The notes under the pieces are model-generated. The model saw only the letters and a program-made list of their open reading frames with translations, did not search any database and was not told the origin of the DNA. From contig NZ_CACSIP010000045.1 of assembly GCF_902705885.1 (NCBI RefSeq), forward strand, positions 129,183 through 193,182: a DNA stretch of 64,000 bases, written 5' to 3'. Within the stretch, counting starts at the first letter, position 1. Each line of letters starts with the position of its first letter. Source of the stretch: Mycolicibacterium austroafricanum. GTDB taxonomy: Bacteria > Actinomycetota > Actinomycetes > Mycobacteriales > Mycobacteriaceae. This document shows, piece by piece, positions 9,079 to 16,941 of the stretch. Position numbers and translations under genes: made by a program.

Positions 9079-9093
9079 CGGACAGGCTGTCCG
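9079..9093. promoter_or_regulatory. Perfect 15-bp palindrome upstream of the STAS gene
   Basis: CGGACAG-G-CTGTCCG lies about 65 bp upstream of the STAS gene start, in a suitable place for a promoter operator. No cognate regulator is evident nearby. Confidence 0.4.
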
Positions 9094-9126
9094 AATCAGC
9101 AATTACCGTTGAACCGGACCGGCAGA

Positions 9127-9384
9127 GTGCGCCTCTACGGCGGCAACGCGGTGGCCATCGCGCTGGACTCGGCCCGGTTGCACGAGGAGCGCGCACAGGT
9201 CGCGGCCGTTCTGACCGGCGATCGGCGCCCCGTTCCCGAAACGATGGCGTGGATCGCCGATCTGATGTCGACCCGCGGTATCACCCGGCGGTGGTCGACG
9301 AACTGCAGATCCGGGCAGTCAGCGCACTCGGCGACTATCCACTGGCGCGCGATCATCGATACCGCGTTCACCGACGACCGCTGA
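9127..9384 (+). pseudogene. Possible remnant of a GAF-type sensor gene
   Basis: The frame from 9127 encodes LYGGNAVAIALDSARLHEER, which looks like the closing helix of a GAF domain. After about 9255 the more protein-like reading (VVDELQIRAVSALGDYPLAR) moves to another frame. No start codon with a ribosome site is seen. This suggests a decayed fragment of a sensor or phosphatase gene of the kind that often accompanies STAS genes. The evidence is thin. Confidence 0.25.
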
Positions 9385-9469
9385 CCGCCGGGCGGACTCG
9401 GCGCGCAAATGCCGGGAGGAGCCGGGCGTGGGGGCTACCATCCGCACAGGTAGACCACAGGGAGGTCAT

Positions 9470-9820
9470 ATGCACAGCCGTCTCGGGCTCGTCGCAGCTG
9501 CCGCGAGCGTCTCGGCCGGACTGTCGCTGTTCGTCGGTCCGGCCATGGCCCACGCCACCGAAGCCGACTCCCAGTTCCTCTCTGTCGTAGCCGATCTGGG
9601 TCTGCACTTCGAAACACCCGAGGAAGCCACCGAGGCGGGCAACAACGTGTGCGACATCGTCGCCGAGGGCAGCGTCAACAACATCGGCCCGGCGATCATC
9701 CGCGGCAACATCGTCGATGCCCTGCTCGCCCAGGGCGTCGACGCCGCTGCGGCCACCCAGTTGATGCGAGGGGCCGTTGACGCCTACTGCCCGGAGTACG
9801 ACGCCGTCGTCGCGGGCTGA
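9470..9820 (+). CDS. DUF732 secreted protein
   Basis: The protein has 116 residues. A signal peptide of about 28 residues ends at AMAHA, and the mature domain has the DUF732 pattern: FLSVVADLGLHFETPEEATEAG, then a Cys (NNVCDIV) and a last Cys (DAYCPEY), which probably form a disulphide. GGAGG lies just before the ATG. DUF732 proteins are small exported helical proteins common in mycobacteria, with no known function. A second member lies at 15075. Confidence 0.85.
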   Translation: MHSRLGLVAAAASVSAGLSLFVGPAMAHATEADSQFLSVVADLGLHFETPEEATEAGNNVCDIVAEGSVNNIGPAIIRGNIVDALLAQGVDAAAATQLMRGAVDAYCPEYDAVVAG

Positions 9821-9975
9821 TCGCCGGCCTTTCTGAACTCCTCCCGGGATCTCCCCGTTTCTCCATGGAATCTCCACACAAGCTCCAAGCATTGCAAGAG
9901 CTGCGTCGCGACGATGGTGTCAGTCAGTTTCACCGTCGTCACCGAACGTGACGCACCAAAACAGGGAGATCCATC

Positions 9976-10281
9976 ATGAAGAAGTTCATCGCCACCGCCG
10001 TTCTGCCACTGAGTGCGCTGCTGGCCTTCGCCGCACCCGGGCACGCCGCACCGGAACAGAACGGAGGCGCCTCGTCGACCATCGGCCAGCTTCGGGCTCA
10101 GGGCTTCGACGTCCGCATCAGCCGCATCGGCAGCGCACCGCTGGACCAGTGCTCGATCCTCGGGGTGCGCAACCATCCGGTGGCCAAGCAGCCGTTCCCG
10201 ATCAACGACGACGACGACATCAACGTCTTCACCGTCGCTCCCACGCCCAAGGTCACCGTCTCGCTGGACTGCTCGCGCTGA
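9976..10281 (+). CDS. Small secreted protein, paralogue of the gene at 2107
   Basis: The protein has 101 residues. Its signal peptide (about 1-24, ending GHAAP) is followed by a mature part with Cys in LDQCS and SLDCSR. Shared with 2107-2424 are V-x-I-S/D-RIGSAPL, RN-H/P, an Asp run (NDDDDIN) and the VSLDC end. The His-rich insert of the paralogue is absent. GGGAGA precedes the ATG at a good distance. It lies between a DUF732 gene and an MFS gene; function unknown. Confidence 0.75.
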   Translation: MKKFIATAVLPLSALLAFAAPGHAAPEQNGGASSTIGQLRAQGFDVRISRIGSAPLDQCSILGVRNHPVAKQPFPINDDDDINVFTVAPTPKVTVSLDCSR

Positions 10282-10335
10282 CCCCCACGCCGCGCGGTCG
10301 CCGCAAGGGTCGGCCGGCGTCTAGGTTGGGAAGCC

Positions 10336-11742
10336 ATGTCCGGTACGGGATCCGACTCAGGATCCAACGCAATGCCATCCCCCGAGCCATCCCCCGCGTT
10401 TCCCAGGGGGATGGCATTGCTTGTTGCCGGGGCGTTTTTCATGGAGATCCTGGACGCCACCATCATCGCCCCGGCGATCCCGGCGATCGCCGCTTCGTTC
10501 AGCGTCGCGGCCGTCGACGTCAACGTCGCCATCTCGGCCTACCTGGTGACGGTGGCGGTGCTGATCCCGGCCAGCGGTTGGATGGCCGACAGATTCGGCA
10601 TCCGGCCGGTCTTCATCGCCGCCATCGCGGTCTTCACCCTCGCCTCCGTCGGCTGCGCCCTGAGCGGGTCGCTGCCGATGCTCGTCGCGACGCGGGTCCT
10701 GCAGGGTGTCGGGGGCGCGATGATGGTCCCCGTTGGACGGTTGGCCGTACTGCGCTACAGCGCGAAGTCCGATTTGGTCCGCGCCATCGCCGTGCTGACG
10801 TGGCCGGCTCTGGCCGCACCGGTGGTGGCCCCGGTGCTGGGCGGCGCGATCGCCACGCTGGGGTCGTGGCGCTGGATCTTCGTGGTGAACATCCCGATCG
10901 GCCTCATCGGACTGTTGTTGGCGTTCAAGCTGATTCGCGGCGGTCCCGCACCGACGCGCAGGTCGTTCGACTGGCGGGGCCTGCTCCTGCTGGGGGCCGG
11001 GATCACCGCGGCGCTGGTCGCAGTCGAACATGTTCGAGGCAGCGGAACGTCGTGGGGGCTCGTCGGGTCCGGAGCCGTGGCGGCGACGGTGTGCTTGGCC
11101 GTCGCGGTGTGGCACCTGCGGCGGACCGCCTCCCCACTGGTCGAGTTGGCCGTACTCAAGGTGCGCACGCTGCGTATCACGGTGTCGGGTGGTTCGCTGT
11201 ACCGACTGGTCATCTCCGCGGTGCCGTTCCTGCTGCCGCTGCTGTTCCAGCTTGAATTCGGTTGGTCCGCCTTCACGGCGGGGCTGATGGTGGCGGCGCT
11301 GTTCTTGGGCAACCTGGTGATCAAACCCATCACCACACCCCTGATGCGCAGGTTCGGCATCAAGCGGGTGCTGCTGGTCAACGCAGTGCTGTCGGTGGGC
11401 TGGTTCGGCATGTTGGCCACGCTGCACGCCGACATGCCGATCGCGGTGATCGGGATGCTGCTCTTCGTCAGTGGTGCGCTGCGCTCGATCGGGTTCACCG
11501 CGTACAACAGCCTGGCGTTCGCCGACGTCGACGGTGAGGCTCTCACCCACGCGAACACGTTGAACGCGGCCGTGCAGGAACTGGCTGCCGGCCTGGGAAT
11601 CGCCATCGGCGCGCTACTGCTGACCGTGCTGGGTTCCTACGCGTGGGCATTCGCCGCGCTCGGCGCACTCCTGGCGCTGACGATCGTCGAAACGCTGCGG
11701 CTCCCGGGCGATGCCGGGGCACACGTCAGCGGCGCCCGCTGA
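10336..11742 (+). CDS. MFS drug-efflux-type transporter (DHA2/EmrB-like)
   Basis: This 468-residue protein has about 13-14 transmembrane helices. Motif A follows helix 2 (GWMADRFGIRPVF), motif B is RVLQGVGGAMMVPVGRL, and the motif C-like APVVAPVLGG in helix 5 marks antiporters. The early LDATIIAPAIPAIA is typical of the DHA2 group. It should pump hydrophobic compounds out of the cell using protons. No regulator is adjacent, and the substrate cannot be read from sequence. Confidence 0.85.
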   Translation: MSGTGSDSGSNAMPSPEPSPAFPRGMALLVAGAFFMEILDATIIAPAIPAIAASFSVAAVDVNVAISAYLVTVAVLIPASGWMADRFGIRPVFIAAIAVFTLASVGCALSGSLPMLVATRVLQGVGGAMMVPVGRLAVLRYSAKSDLVRAIAVLTWPALAAPVVAPVLGGAIATLGSWRWIFVVNIPIGLIGLLLAFKLIRGGPAPTRRSFDWRGLLLLGAGITAALVAVEHVRGSGTSWGLVGSGAVAATVCLAVAVWHLRRTASPLVELAVLKVRTLRITVSGGSLYRLVISAVPFLLPLLFQLEFGWSAFTAGLMVAALFLGNLVIKPITTPLMRRFGIKRVLLVNAVLSVGWFGMLATLHADMPIAVIGMLLFVSGALRSIGFTAYNSLAFADVDGEALTHANTLNAAVQELAAGLGIAIGALLLTVLGSYAWAFAALGALLALTIVETLRLPGDAGAHVSGAR

Positions 11743-11817
11743 TTTCCCGACAGCGCCGGTCGCGAGAAATTCTTGCGCGCGCCTCCCGCCAAAGTCTCGA
11801 CCTTGACTTTAGCCTTG

Positions 11818-12072
11818 GTGCCCGTGACCACACTGCTCGAGCCCTCGCTGGCCGAACTGGACTTCGAGCCCGACATCCTGTGCGCCTGCCACAAACTCTG
11901 CAATCCTCTCGCCCATCCGGCGCAATGGTGGGTGACGCTGTCCTGCGGGTGCCCGTACCCGATGTGCCAGACGGCGCTGCGGATCGCGAATGTCCGTCTC
12001 AAGGTCCGCCCGCTGACCTGCCGGCTGTGCGAAACCGAGCAGATCACGATCCGCGGAGTGATCCGGATCTAG
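11818..12072 (+). CDS. Small Cys-rich protein, possible zinc ribbon
   Basis: The protein has about 84 residues from a GTG at 11818; the start is uncertain (GTG 11824 is also possible). It contains seven Cys and one close His in the order CACHKLC, SCGCPYPMC, CRLCE. The spacing suggests one or two treble-clef or ribbon zinc sites. It ends 50 bp before the convergent sigma factor gene. I do not recognise the family. Confidence 0.5.
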   Translation: MPVTTLLEPSLAELDFEPDILCACHKLCNPLAHPAQWWVTLSCGCPYPMCQTALRIANVRLKVRPLTCRLCETEQITIRGVIRI

Positions 12073-12121
12073 TCTGCCGGCACCCCGCCGACCCGTTCGG
12101 GCCGGCCGGCGCCGGACGGCT

Positions 12122-12898
12122 TCACGCCGGTTCGGGTGTCCTGACGTTCTCGCGCAGCGTGGCCAGCGCCCGGGACAGCAGGCGGGACACGTGCATCTGC
12201 GAGATCCCCAACTGCTCGGCGATCTGGGTCTGGGTCATGTTCTCGAAGAACCGAAGTTTCAACACCAGCAGATCCCGCTGCGGAAGTGCCGCCAGCAGCG
12301 GGCGCACCGTCTCGGCTTCGAGCACCTTGTCGAGGTTCGCGTCGACATCGCCGAAACTGGTTCCCACGGTGCGTTCGTCGTTGTCCCCAGTCGGCGCATC
12401 GGTGGAGATGGTCGAGTAGGAGCTGAACGCAATCTGCGCCTGCACCACTTCTTCGCGGTCGATGCCCAGGTCTGCGGCGATCTCGCTGGCGGTGGGGGCC
12501 CGCCCCAGCCGTTGCGACAACTCGTCGCGGGACCGCTTCAGCTGCGAGCCAAGCTCTTTGAGCCTGCGAGGAACCTTGACCGACCATCCGTGATCGCGGA
12601 AATGGCGGCGCACCTCGCCCATCATCGTCGGAACGGCGAATGCCAGGAACTCCGCCCCGTTGTCCGGATCGAACCGGTTCACCGCCTGGACCAGCCCGAG
12701 GCGCGCCACCTGCACGAGATCTTCCACCGGCTCACCGCGGTTACTGAAGCGACGGGCGATGTGGTTGGCCAACGGCAAACACGTCTCGACGATCATCTCT
12801 CGCTGGCGGCGGTACTCCATGGACTGCGGATCCAGTGTCTTGAGACGGTGGAACATCTCCGTCACATCGGCGTACTGGGTCGGTGCTGCGGTCAACAT
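12122..12898 (-). CDS. SigF/SigB-group RNA polymerase sigma factor
   Basis: This 258-residue protein has the length of mycobacterial SigF (about 261). Region 2 reads ANHIARRFSNRGEPVEDLVQ; next come FAVPTMMGEVRRHFRDHGW, VKVPRRLKEL and region 4 TQTQIAEQLGISQMHVSRLL. I chose the ATG at 12898, with GGGAG nine bases before it. No anti-sigma gene is next to it, whereas sigF usually follows usfX/rsbW. It is therefore probably a SigF paralogue. Its own upstream region has a SigF-like promoter and a palindrome. Confidence 0.88.
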   Translation of the reverse strand: MLTAAPTQYADVTEMFHRLKTLDPQSMEYRRQREMIVETCLPLANHIARRFSNRGEPVEDLVQVARLGLVQAVNRFDPDNGAEFLAFAVPTMMGEVRRHFRDHGWSVKVPRRLKELGSQLKRSRDELSQRLGRAPTASEIAADLGIDREEVVQAQIAFSSYSTISTDAPTGDNDERTVGTSFGDVDANLDKVLEAETVRPLLAALPQRDLLVLKLRFFENMTQTQIAEQLGISQMHVSRLLSRALATLRENVRTPEPA

Positions 12899-13009
12899 CT
12901 CGAGCGGCTCCCTCGGTTGCGGCTTGATATGCAAAGGCTCGGAGCTGAACCAGATGGCTGTACGGCGAGGTCACCGGAGGTCTCAGACTTGACCGCCGCA
13001 CGCGCTGTC

Positions 13010-13023
13010 CGCGTCATGACGCG
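13010..13023. promoter_or_regulatory. Perfect 14-bp palindrome in the sigma factor leader
   Basis: CGCGTCATGACGCG lies between the predicted promoter (13035-13060, leftward) and the sigma factor start, close to the expected transcription start. It could be a repressor operator. Confidence 0.4.
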
Positions 13024-13034
13024 ACGGAACGGGG

Positions 13035-13060
13035 TTACCCCGCTGAGGGGCTTTCGAAAC
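13035..13060 (-). promoter_or_regulatory. SigF-like promoter of the sigma factor gene
   Basis: Read leftward, GTTT (13060-13057), 16 bases, GGGTAA (13040-13035). This differs from the SigF consensus GTTT-N15-17-GGGTA(T/C) only in the last base. It suggests autoregulation or control by the main SigF. The leader to the ATG at 12898 would be about 125 bases. Confidence 0.55.
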
Positions 13061-13083
13061 GCGGCAGCCGCCGCTGCCCGCAG

Positions 13084-13533
13084 TCACCACCGATAATCGA
13101 GGAATTTCCCGTCGAAGGTGACCACCACCCGGTCGCCGTCGGGATGCTCGCGGCGGGTGACGTCGACCTTGAAGTTGATGGCGCTCATGATGCCGTCGCC
13201 GAACTCCTCGTGGATGAGCTCCTTGAGAGCGGGACCGTAGACCGACAGCGCCTCGTGGAACCGGTAGATCGTCGGGTCGGACAGCAGCGCGGGCTCCAGC
13301 CCCCGCGCCGGTTGCATCTGCAGGCTCTCCGCGACCGCGGCATCGAGTTCCAGCAGTTCACACACCCGTGCAGCCTGATCACTCGTCATCGGGTGTTGCC
13401 CGAGCAGCGCCGCCACGCACCACACCAGCGGTGCGTTGATCTCCTTGGCGATGTCAGCCCACGCCAGCTTCTTGCGGATCCGTGCGGAGGTGATCAGTTC
13501 GGCGGCCTGCGCCTTGGCCATGATCGGTGTCAT
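13084..13533 (-). CDS. cynS: Cyanate hydratase (cyanase)
   Basis: This 149-residue protein converts cyanate and bicarbonate to ammonia and carbon dioxide. An N-terminal helical domain is followed by the catalytic domain with Arg91 and Glu94 (YRFHEALSVYG) and Ser117 (GDGIMSAINF), the three residues known as Arg96/Glu99/Ser122 in the E. coli enzyme. The ATG overlaps the stop of the upstream FNT transporter gene (ATGA), so the two are coupled. The pairing suggests that the transporter brings in the substrate. Confidence 0.95.
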   Translation of the reverse strand: MTPIMAKAQAAELITSARIRKKLAWADIAKEINAPLVWCVAALLGQHPMTSDQAARVCELLELDAAVAESLQMQPARGLEPALLSDPTIYRFHEALSVYGPALKELIHEEFGDGIMSAINFKVDVTRREHPDGDRVVVTFDGKFLDYRW

Positions 13534-14396
13534 GCGTTCGCGCCCTCTCGCTTCTCAGCAGGCTGGGCGGCCGCGACATCGTCGGGCAGCATCAGCCGGG
13601 ACTTGCCGGTTCGCGCGTGGGTGGCGAACAGGGTGAGACCCACGAACGCCAGCCCGCCGACGAGATTGCCGACCACAGTCGGGATTTCGTTCCACACCAG
13701 GTAATCGGCCAGCGAGAAGTCGCCGCCGAGCATCAGCCCCGACGGGAACAGGAACATGTTGACCACCGAATGCTCGAATCCCATGTAAAAGAACAGCATG
13801 ATCGGCATCCACATCGTGATGACCTTGCCCGACACGCTGGTCGACATCATGGCCGCGACGACGCCGGTGGACACCATCCAGTTGCACAGCACACCGCGGA
13901 TGAACAACGTGAGCATCCCGGCCGCGCCGTGCTCGGCGTAGCCCACGGTGCGGCTGTGCCCGATCTCTCCGAGTTTCTGCCCGACCTCGTTGGGGTCGAC
14001 GCTGAAGCCGTAGGTGAACACGACGGCCATCATCACCGCCACGGTCAGTGCCCCGGCGAAGTTGCCGAGGAACACCCACCCCCAGTTGCGCAACATCGAG
14101 CGCACCGTCACACCGCGGCGCTTGTCGAGCAGCGCCAGCGGCACCAGCGTGAACACGCCGGTCAGCAAGTCGAAGCCCAGCAGATACAACAGGCAGAAAC
14201 CGACCGGGAACAGGACGGCGCCGAGCAACGCGTTGCCGGTCTGCACCGTGATCGTCACGGCGAACGCGGCGGCGAGCGCAAGGATCGCCCCGGCCATGTA
14301 GGCGCGGATGAGGGTGTCCCGGGTGGACATGGTGGCTTTGGATTCGCCTGCATCGATCATCTTGCCGACGAAGTCCGGCGGGTTCACATAGGACAT
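13530..14396 (-). CDS. FNT (formate/nitrite transporter) family channel
   Basis: This 288-residue protein has six transmembrane helices and the FNT marks: FVGKMIDAGESKA at the N-terminus, a CNWMV motif, and GFEHSVVNMFLFP, whose His is the central pore residue of FocA/NirC channels. The ATG at 14396 has GGAAAGG upstream; a longer frame exists but is not needed. It is the first gene of a two-gene operon with cynS. Formate, nitrite or bicarbonate could be carried, but the coupling to cyanase makes cyanate a good guess. Confidence 0.9.
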   Translation of the reverse strand: MSYVNPPDFVGKMIDAGESKATMSTRDTLIRAYMAGAILALAAAFAVTITVQTGNALLGAVLFPVGFCLLYLLGFDLLTGVFTLVPLALLDKRRGVTVRSMLRNWGWVFLGNFAGALTVAVMMAVVFTYGFSVDPNEVGQKLGEIGHSRTVGYAEHGAAGMLTLFIRGVLCNWMVSTGVVAAMMSTSVSGKVITMWMPIMLFFYMGFEHSVVNMFLFPSGLMLGGDFSLADYLVWNEIPTVVGNLVGGLAFVGLTLFATHARTGKSRLMLPDDVAAAQPAEKREGANA

Positions 14397-14618
14397 GGCT
14401 GACCTTTCCAGTAAGTCGAATACCGGAGGATTCCCACCCCGTATTGCCGAACGGCAACGCCAGCTATTCGTGTTTGTTGCCACCCGCTCACACGAGCGCG
14501 CGCGGCATGTGAGGACCGCGCTGCGCCCTCTCTACCTGCACGGTGTTTCCCCGGAGTCCTGATCGGAGACACCACTGGGGTCGTCGCCCGACGCCGAATG
14601 CCGAATGGAGGTTCAGCC

Positions 14619-14774
14619 GTGGAACAGAGCAACGATCCCCCGTCCACGCCCAAGGACGCCACCAAAGCCACCGAAGATCAGCGTGCACTCCAGGACAAGC
14701 TGGACCGACGCAACGAGGATCCGGACGCTCCCGCCCGCTCGCAGACCCGGCACGACATACCGGACGAGACCTGA
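14619..14774 (+). CDS. Small hydrophilic protein of 51 residues
   Basis: A GTG at 14619 has a textbook GGAGG seven bases upstream and opens a 51-codon frame rich in Asp, Glu, Thr, Pro, Arg and Gln (KDATKATEDQRALQDKLD), ending IPDET. It has no Cys, no hydrophobic core and no membrane segment, so it is probably disordered with a short central helix. Such small acidic proteins are often stress-induced in mycobacteria. I do not recognise a family. Confidence 0.6.
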   Translation: MEQSNDPPSTPKDATKATEDQRALQDKLDRRNEDPDAPARSQTRHDIPDET

Positions 14775-15074
14775 CGAACCTCCCCGCCGAGTCCGGCGGT
14801 ATTCGCACGGTTTGTCAGGACTCAGAAATACGCCGTCGGCAGGTGGCGAATTCCCAGAAGGAAATGCGAACAGTGCAGTCGGGAAATGGGTCATTCATTG
14901 GGAATGGCGCCCGCCGCCAGCCCAGTGACCTGCAGGTTGACGCAGCGGGATTGCCGGACACAGCGCCCTGCGACCGGCCGGAACAATGTGCCATTCAGAT
15001 TTCCGGCAAATAACAACGGGATTCCGGCACTCGGCGTACCGTGTCGATTCACGAGCTGATTCAGGGGGACATCG
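14775..15074. other. Intergenic region without visible gene
   Basis: Three hundred bases separate the 51-residue gene from the DUF732 gene. I found no long frame with a ribosome site and no strong hairpin. The last 60 bases should hold the DUF732 promoter. Confidence 0.4.
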
Positions 15075-15374
15075 ATGCGGACCAAATTCATCGTTTCCGC
15101 TGTCGTCGCGGCTGCCGGCCTTGTGACGATGACGGCCGCCCCCGCCTTCGCCGATGAGTCCGACGACATCTTCATCGCGACGCTCGAGAGCGAAGGCGTC
15201 CCGTTCTCCAGCTCCGAGGACGCCATCGCGCTCGCCGAGGCCGTCTGCGAGTACGTGGCCGCCGGCCAGCCCCCCGAACAGGTGGCCGTCGAGATCAGCG
15301 GCCCCGCAGACTGGACCATCGAGCAGAGTGGGTTCTTCGTCGGCGCAGCGACCCAGTCCTACTGTCCGGCATAA
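15075..15374 (+). CDS. DUF732 secreted protein, second copy
   Basis: The protein has 99 residues, a clear signal peptide (about 1-26, ending APAFA) and the DUF732 fold: F-I-A-T-LESEGVPFSSSEDAIALAEAVCEYV with a final QSYC. The two Cys match those of the protein at 9470, but the sequences have diverged. GGGGGA precedes the ATG. It was probably exported by Sec and remains periplasmic or in the medium. Confidence 0.85.
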   Translation: MRTKFIVSAVVAAAGLVTMTAAPAFADESDDIFIATLESEGVPFSSSEDAIALAEAVCEYVAAGQPPEQVAVEISGPADWTIEQSGFFVGAATQSYCPA

Positions 15375-15398
15375 CCGCCGGCGTCCCCGGTCCCACAG

Positions 15399-15429
15399 CC
15401 CGCAGATGATGTCTCTCGGCATCTGCGGG
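15399..15429. terminator. Hairpin between convergent genes
   Basis: CCCGCAGATG pairs perfectly with CATCTGCGGG across an 11-base loop. It lies between the DUF732 stop and the HPP gene stop, so it can serve both strands. Confidence 0.7.
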
Positions 15430-15454
15430 TTGTGCTGTGCGGGCAGCGCGTGCG

Positions 15455-15973
15455 TCAGATTCGCCGCAGCGTGAAGGTGAGCAGCCACAGGCCGACAAGC
15501 ACAGCGGCCGCGACGGCGGCGAAAGCCAGCCATCCGTTCAACAGCACTCCAGCGCTGGGAGCCGTGGTGATCGCCAGCGGAATGCACGCCGTCGGCGGGT
15601 GCACCCGCCCCAACGGCGAAGCCACGATCAGCACCGCGGCGATGGTGGACGCGACAAGACCCGACATCGGGGTGAACACCGCGGTCAGAGAGATGGGAAC
15701 GGTGAGCGCAAGCCCCACCGCGTAGCAGATCGCGATGACCGCGGGCCTGCGGCGGTAGCGGTTCGGCGAGTGCAGCACGATGGCCGCCGTGCTCGCCATC
15801 GCCGACATTGCAAACGGTTCACCGAGGCGTACCAGGAGTACGGCGCTGGGCACCAGGACCACCGACGCCGCCAGCAGTCGCACGCCTGTGGTGGCCACCA
15901 CAGTGGTCGTCGCGGCGCGCCCCGACTCTGTGTCGCTTTCCTGCCGGAAAGGCCACCAGCGGACCCGCGTCAT
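15455..15973 (-). CDS. HPP family membrane protein
   Basis: The protein has about 172 residues from the ATG at 15973; an ATG at 16006 would add eleven. It has four to five transmembrane helices and the signature GRVHPPTACIPLAI, which names the family. HPP proteins of cyanobacteria and plants have been linked to nitrite transport, but the bacterial role is unsettled. The family often occurs alone, as here. Confidence 0.8.
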   Translation of the reverse strand: MTRVRWWPFRQESDTESGRAATTTVVATTGVRLLAASVVLVPSAVLLVRLGEPFAMSAMASTAAIVLHSPNRYRRRPAVIAICYAVGLALTVPISLTAVFTPMSGLVASTIAAVLIVASPLGRVHPPTACIPLAITTAPSAGVLLNGWLAFAAVAAAVLVGLWLLTFTLRRI

Positions 15974-16116
15974 CGGGAGCCCCCGCCCTGCCCGACCCGT
16001 CGGCATGAGTGTGAATTCACCCGAACAGCAGCCGATTTCCTCATTAACACCTAACTTCGCCTCGTCCTGCTTACCGTGACAGCAACGTTGACGGTACGAC
16101 AATTAGGGGTTGCGTG

Positions 16117-16890
16117 ATGGGTCAGCCACCGGCACCTGACTACCCGCAGATGGCCGCGGCCCGCGGACGCGTCGAACCTGCGCCCCGACGGGTCCGCGGC
16201 TTCCTCGGCCACGAACTGGTCTTCGACACGACGTCCGCACGATACGTGTGGGAAGTGCCGTACTACCCGCAGTACTACATCCCGCGCGAAGATGTGCGCG
16301 CCGGATTCCTGCGTGACGAGGATCATCCCCAGCGGGTGCAGTTCGGACCGTCGCGGATGTTCTCCCTGACCGGAAAGTCGCAGACCCACCCGTCGGCGGC
16401 CCGGGTGTTCGACGACGGCGACGGCGACGTCGCCGGCCTGGTGCGGTTCGAGTGGGAGTCGCTGACCTGGTTCGAGGAGGACGAACCGATCTACGGCCAC
16501 CCCCGCAACCCGTACGCCCGGGTGGATGCGCTGCGCTCCCATCGCCACGTCACGGTGGCACTCGACGACGTACTCCTGGCCGACACCACCTGCCCGGTCC
16601 TGCTCTTCGAAACCGGTTTGCCGACAAGGTATTACATCGACCGGAGTGATGTCGCGTTCGAGCATCTGGAACCGTCGGACACCCAGACGCTGTGCCCGTA
16701 CAAGGGCGTCACCTCGGGCTACTGGTCGGCCCACGTCGGTGCCGCCGGCCACGCCGACATCGCGTGGACCTACCACACCCCGCTGCCGGCGGTGGCGGCG
16801 ATCGCGGGCATGGTCGCGTTCTACAACGAGAAGCTCGACATCACCGTCGACGGAGTGCGACTCCCACGCCCACAGACACATTTCAGCTAG
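16117..16890 (+). CDS. Tandem DUF427 protein
   Basis: The protein has 257 residues with two DUF427 domains. The first spans about 25-120 (VFDTTSARYVWEVPYYPQYYIPREDV) and the second about 140-245 (VALDDVLLADTTCPVLLFE, then CPYKGVTSGYWS). The C-P-Y-K-G and Y-Y-I-P/D-R motifs are family hallmarks. It is a small soluble beta-rich fold of unknown catalytic role. The ATG at 16117 directly follows a GTG that could also start it. Confidence 0.8.
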   Translation: MGQPPAPDYPQMAAARGRVEPAPRRVRGFLGHELVFDTTSARYVWEVPYYPQYYIPREDVRAGFLRDEDHPQRVQFGPSRMFSLTGKSQTHPSAARVFDDGDGDVAGLVRFEWESLTWFEEDEPIYGHPRNPYARVDALRSHRHVTVALDDVLLADTTCPVLLFETGLPTRYYIDRSDVAFEHLEPSDTQTLCPYKGVTSGYWSAHVGAAGHADIAWTYHTPLPAVAAIAGMVAFYNEKLDITVDGVRLPRPQTHFS

Positions 16891-16941
16891 CGCGGACCCC
16901 GCGGGAAGTCCGCGGCACCGCCGTTTCCTAGGCTTGACCCG

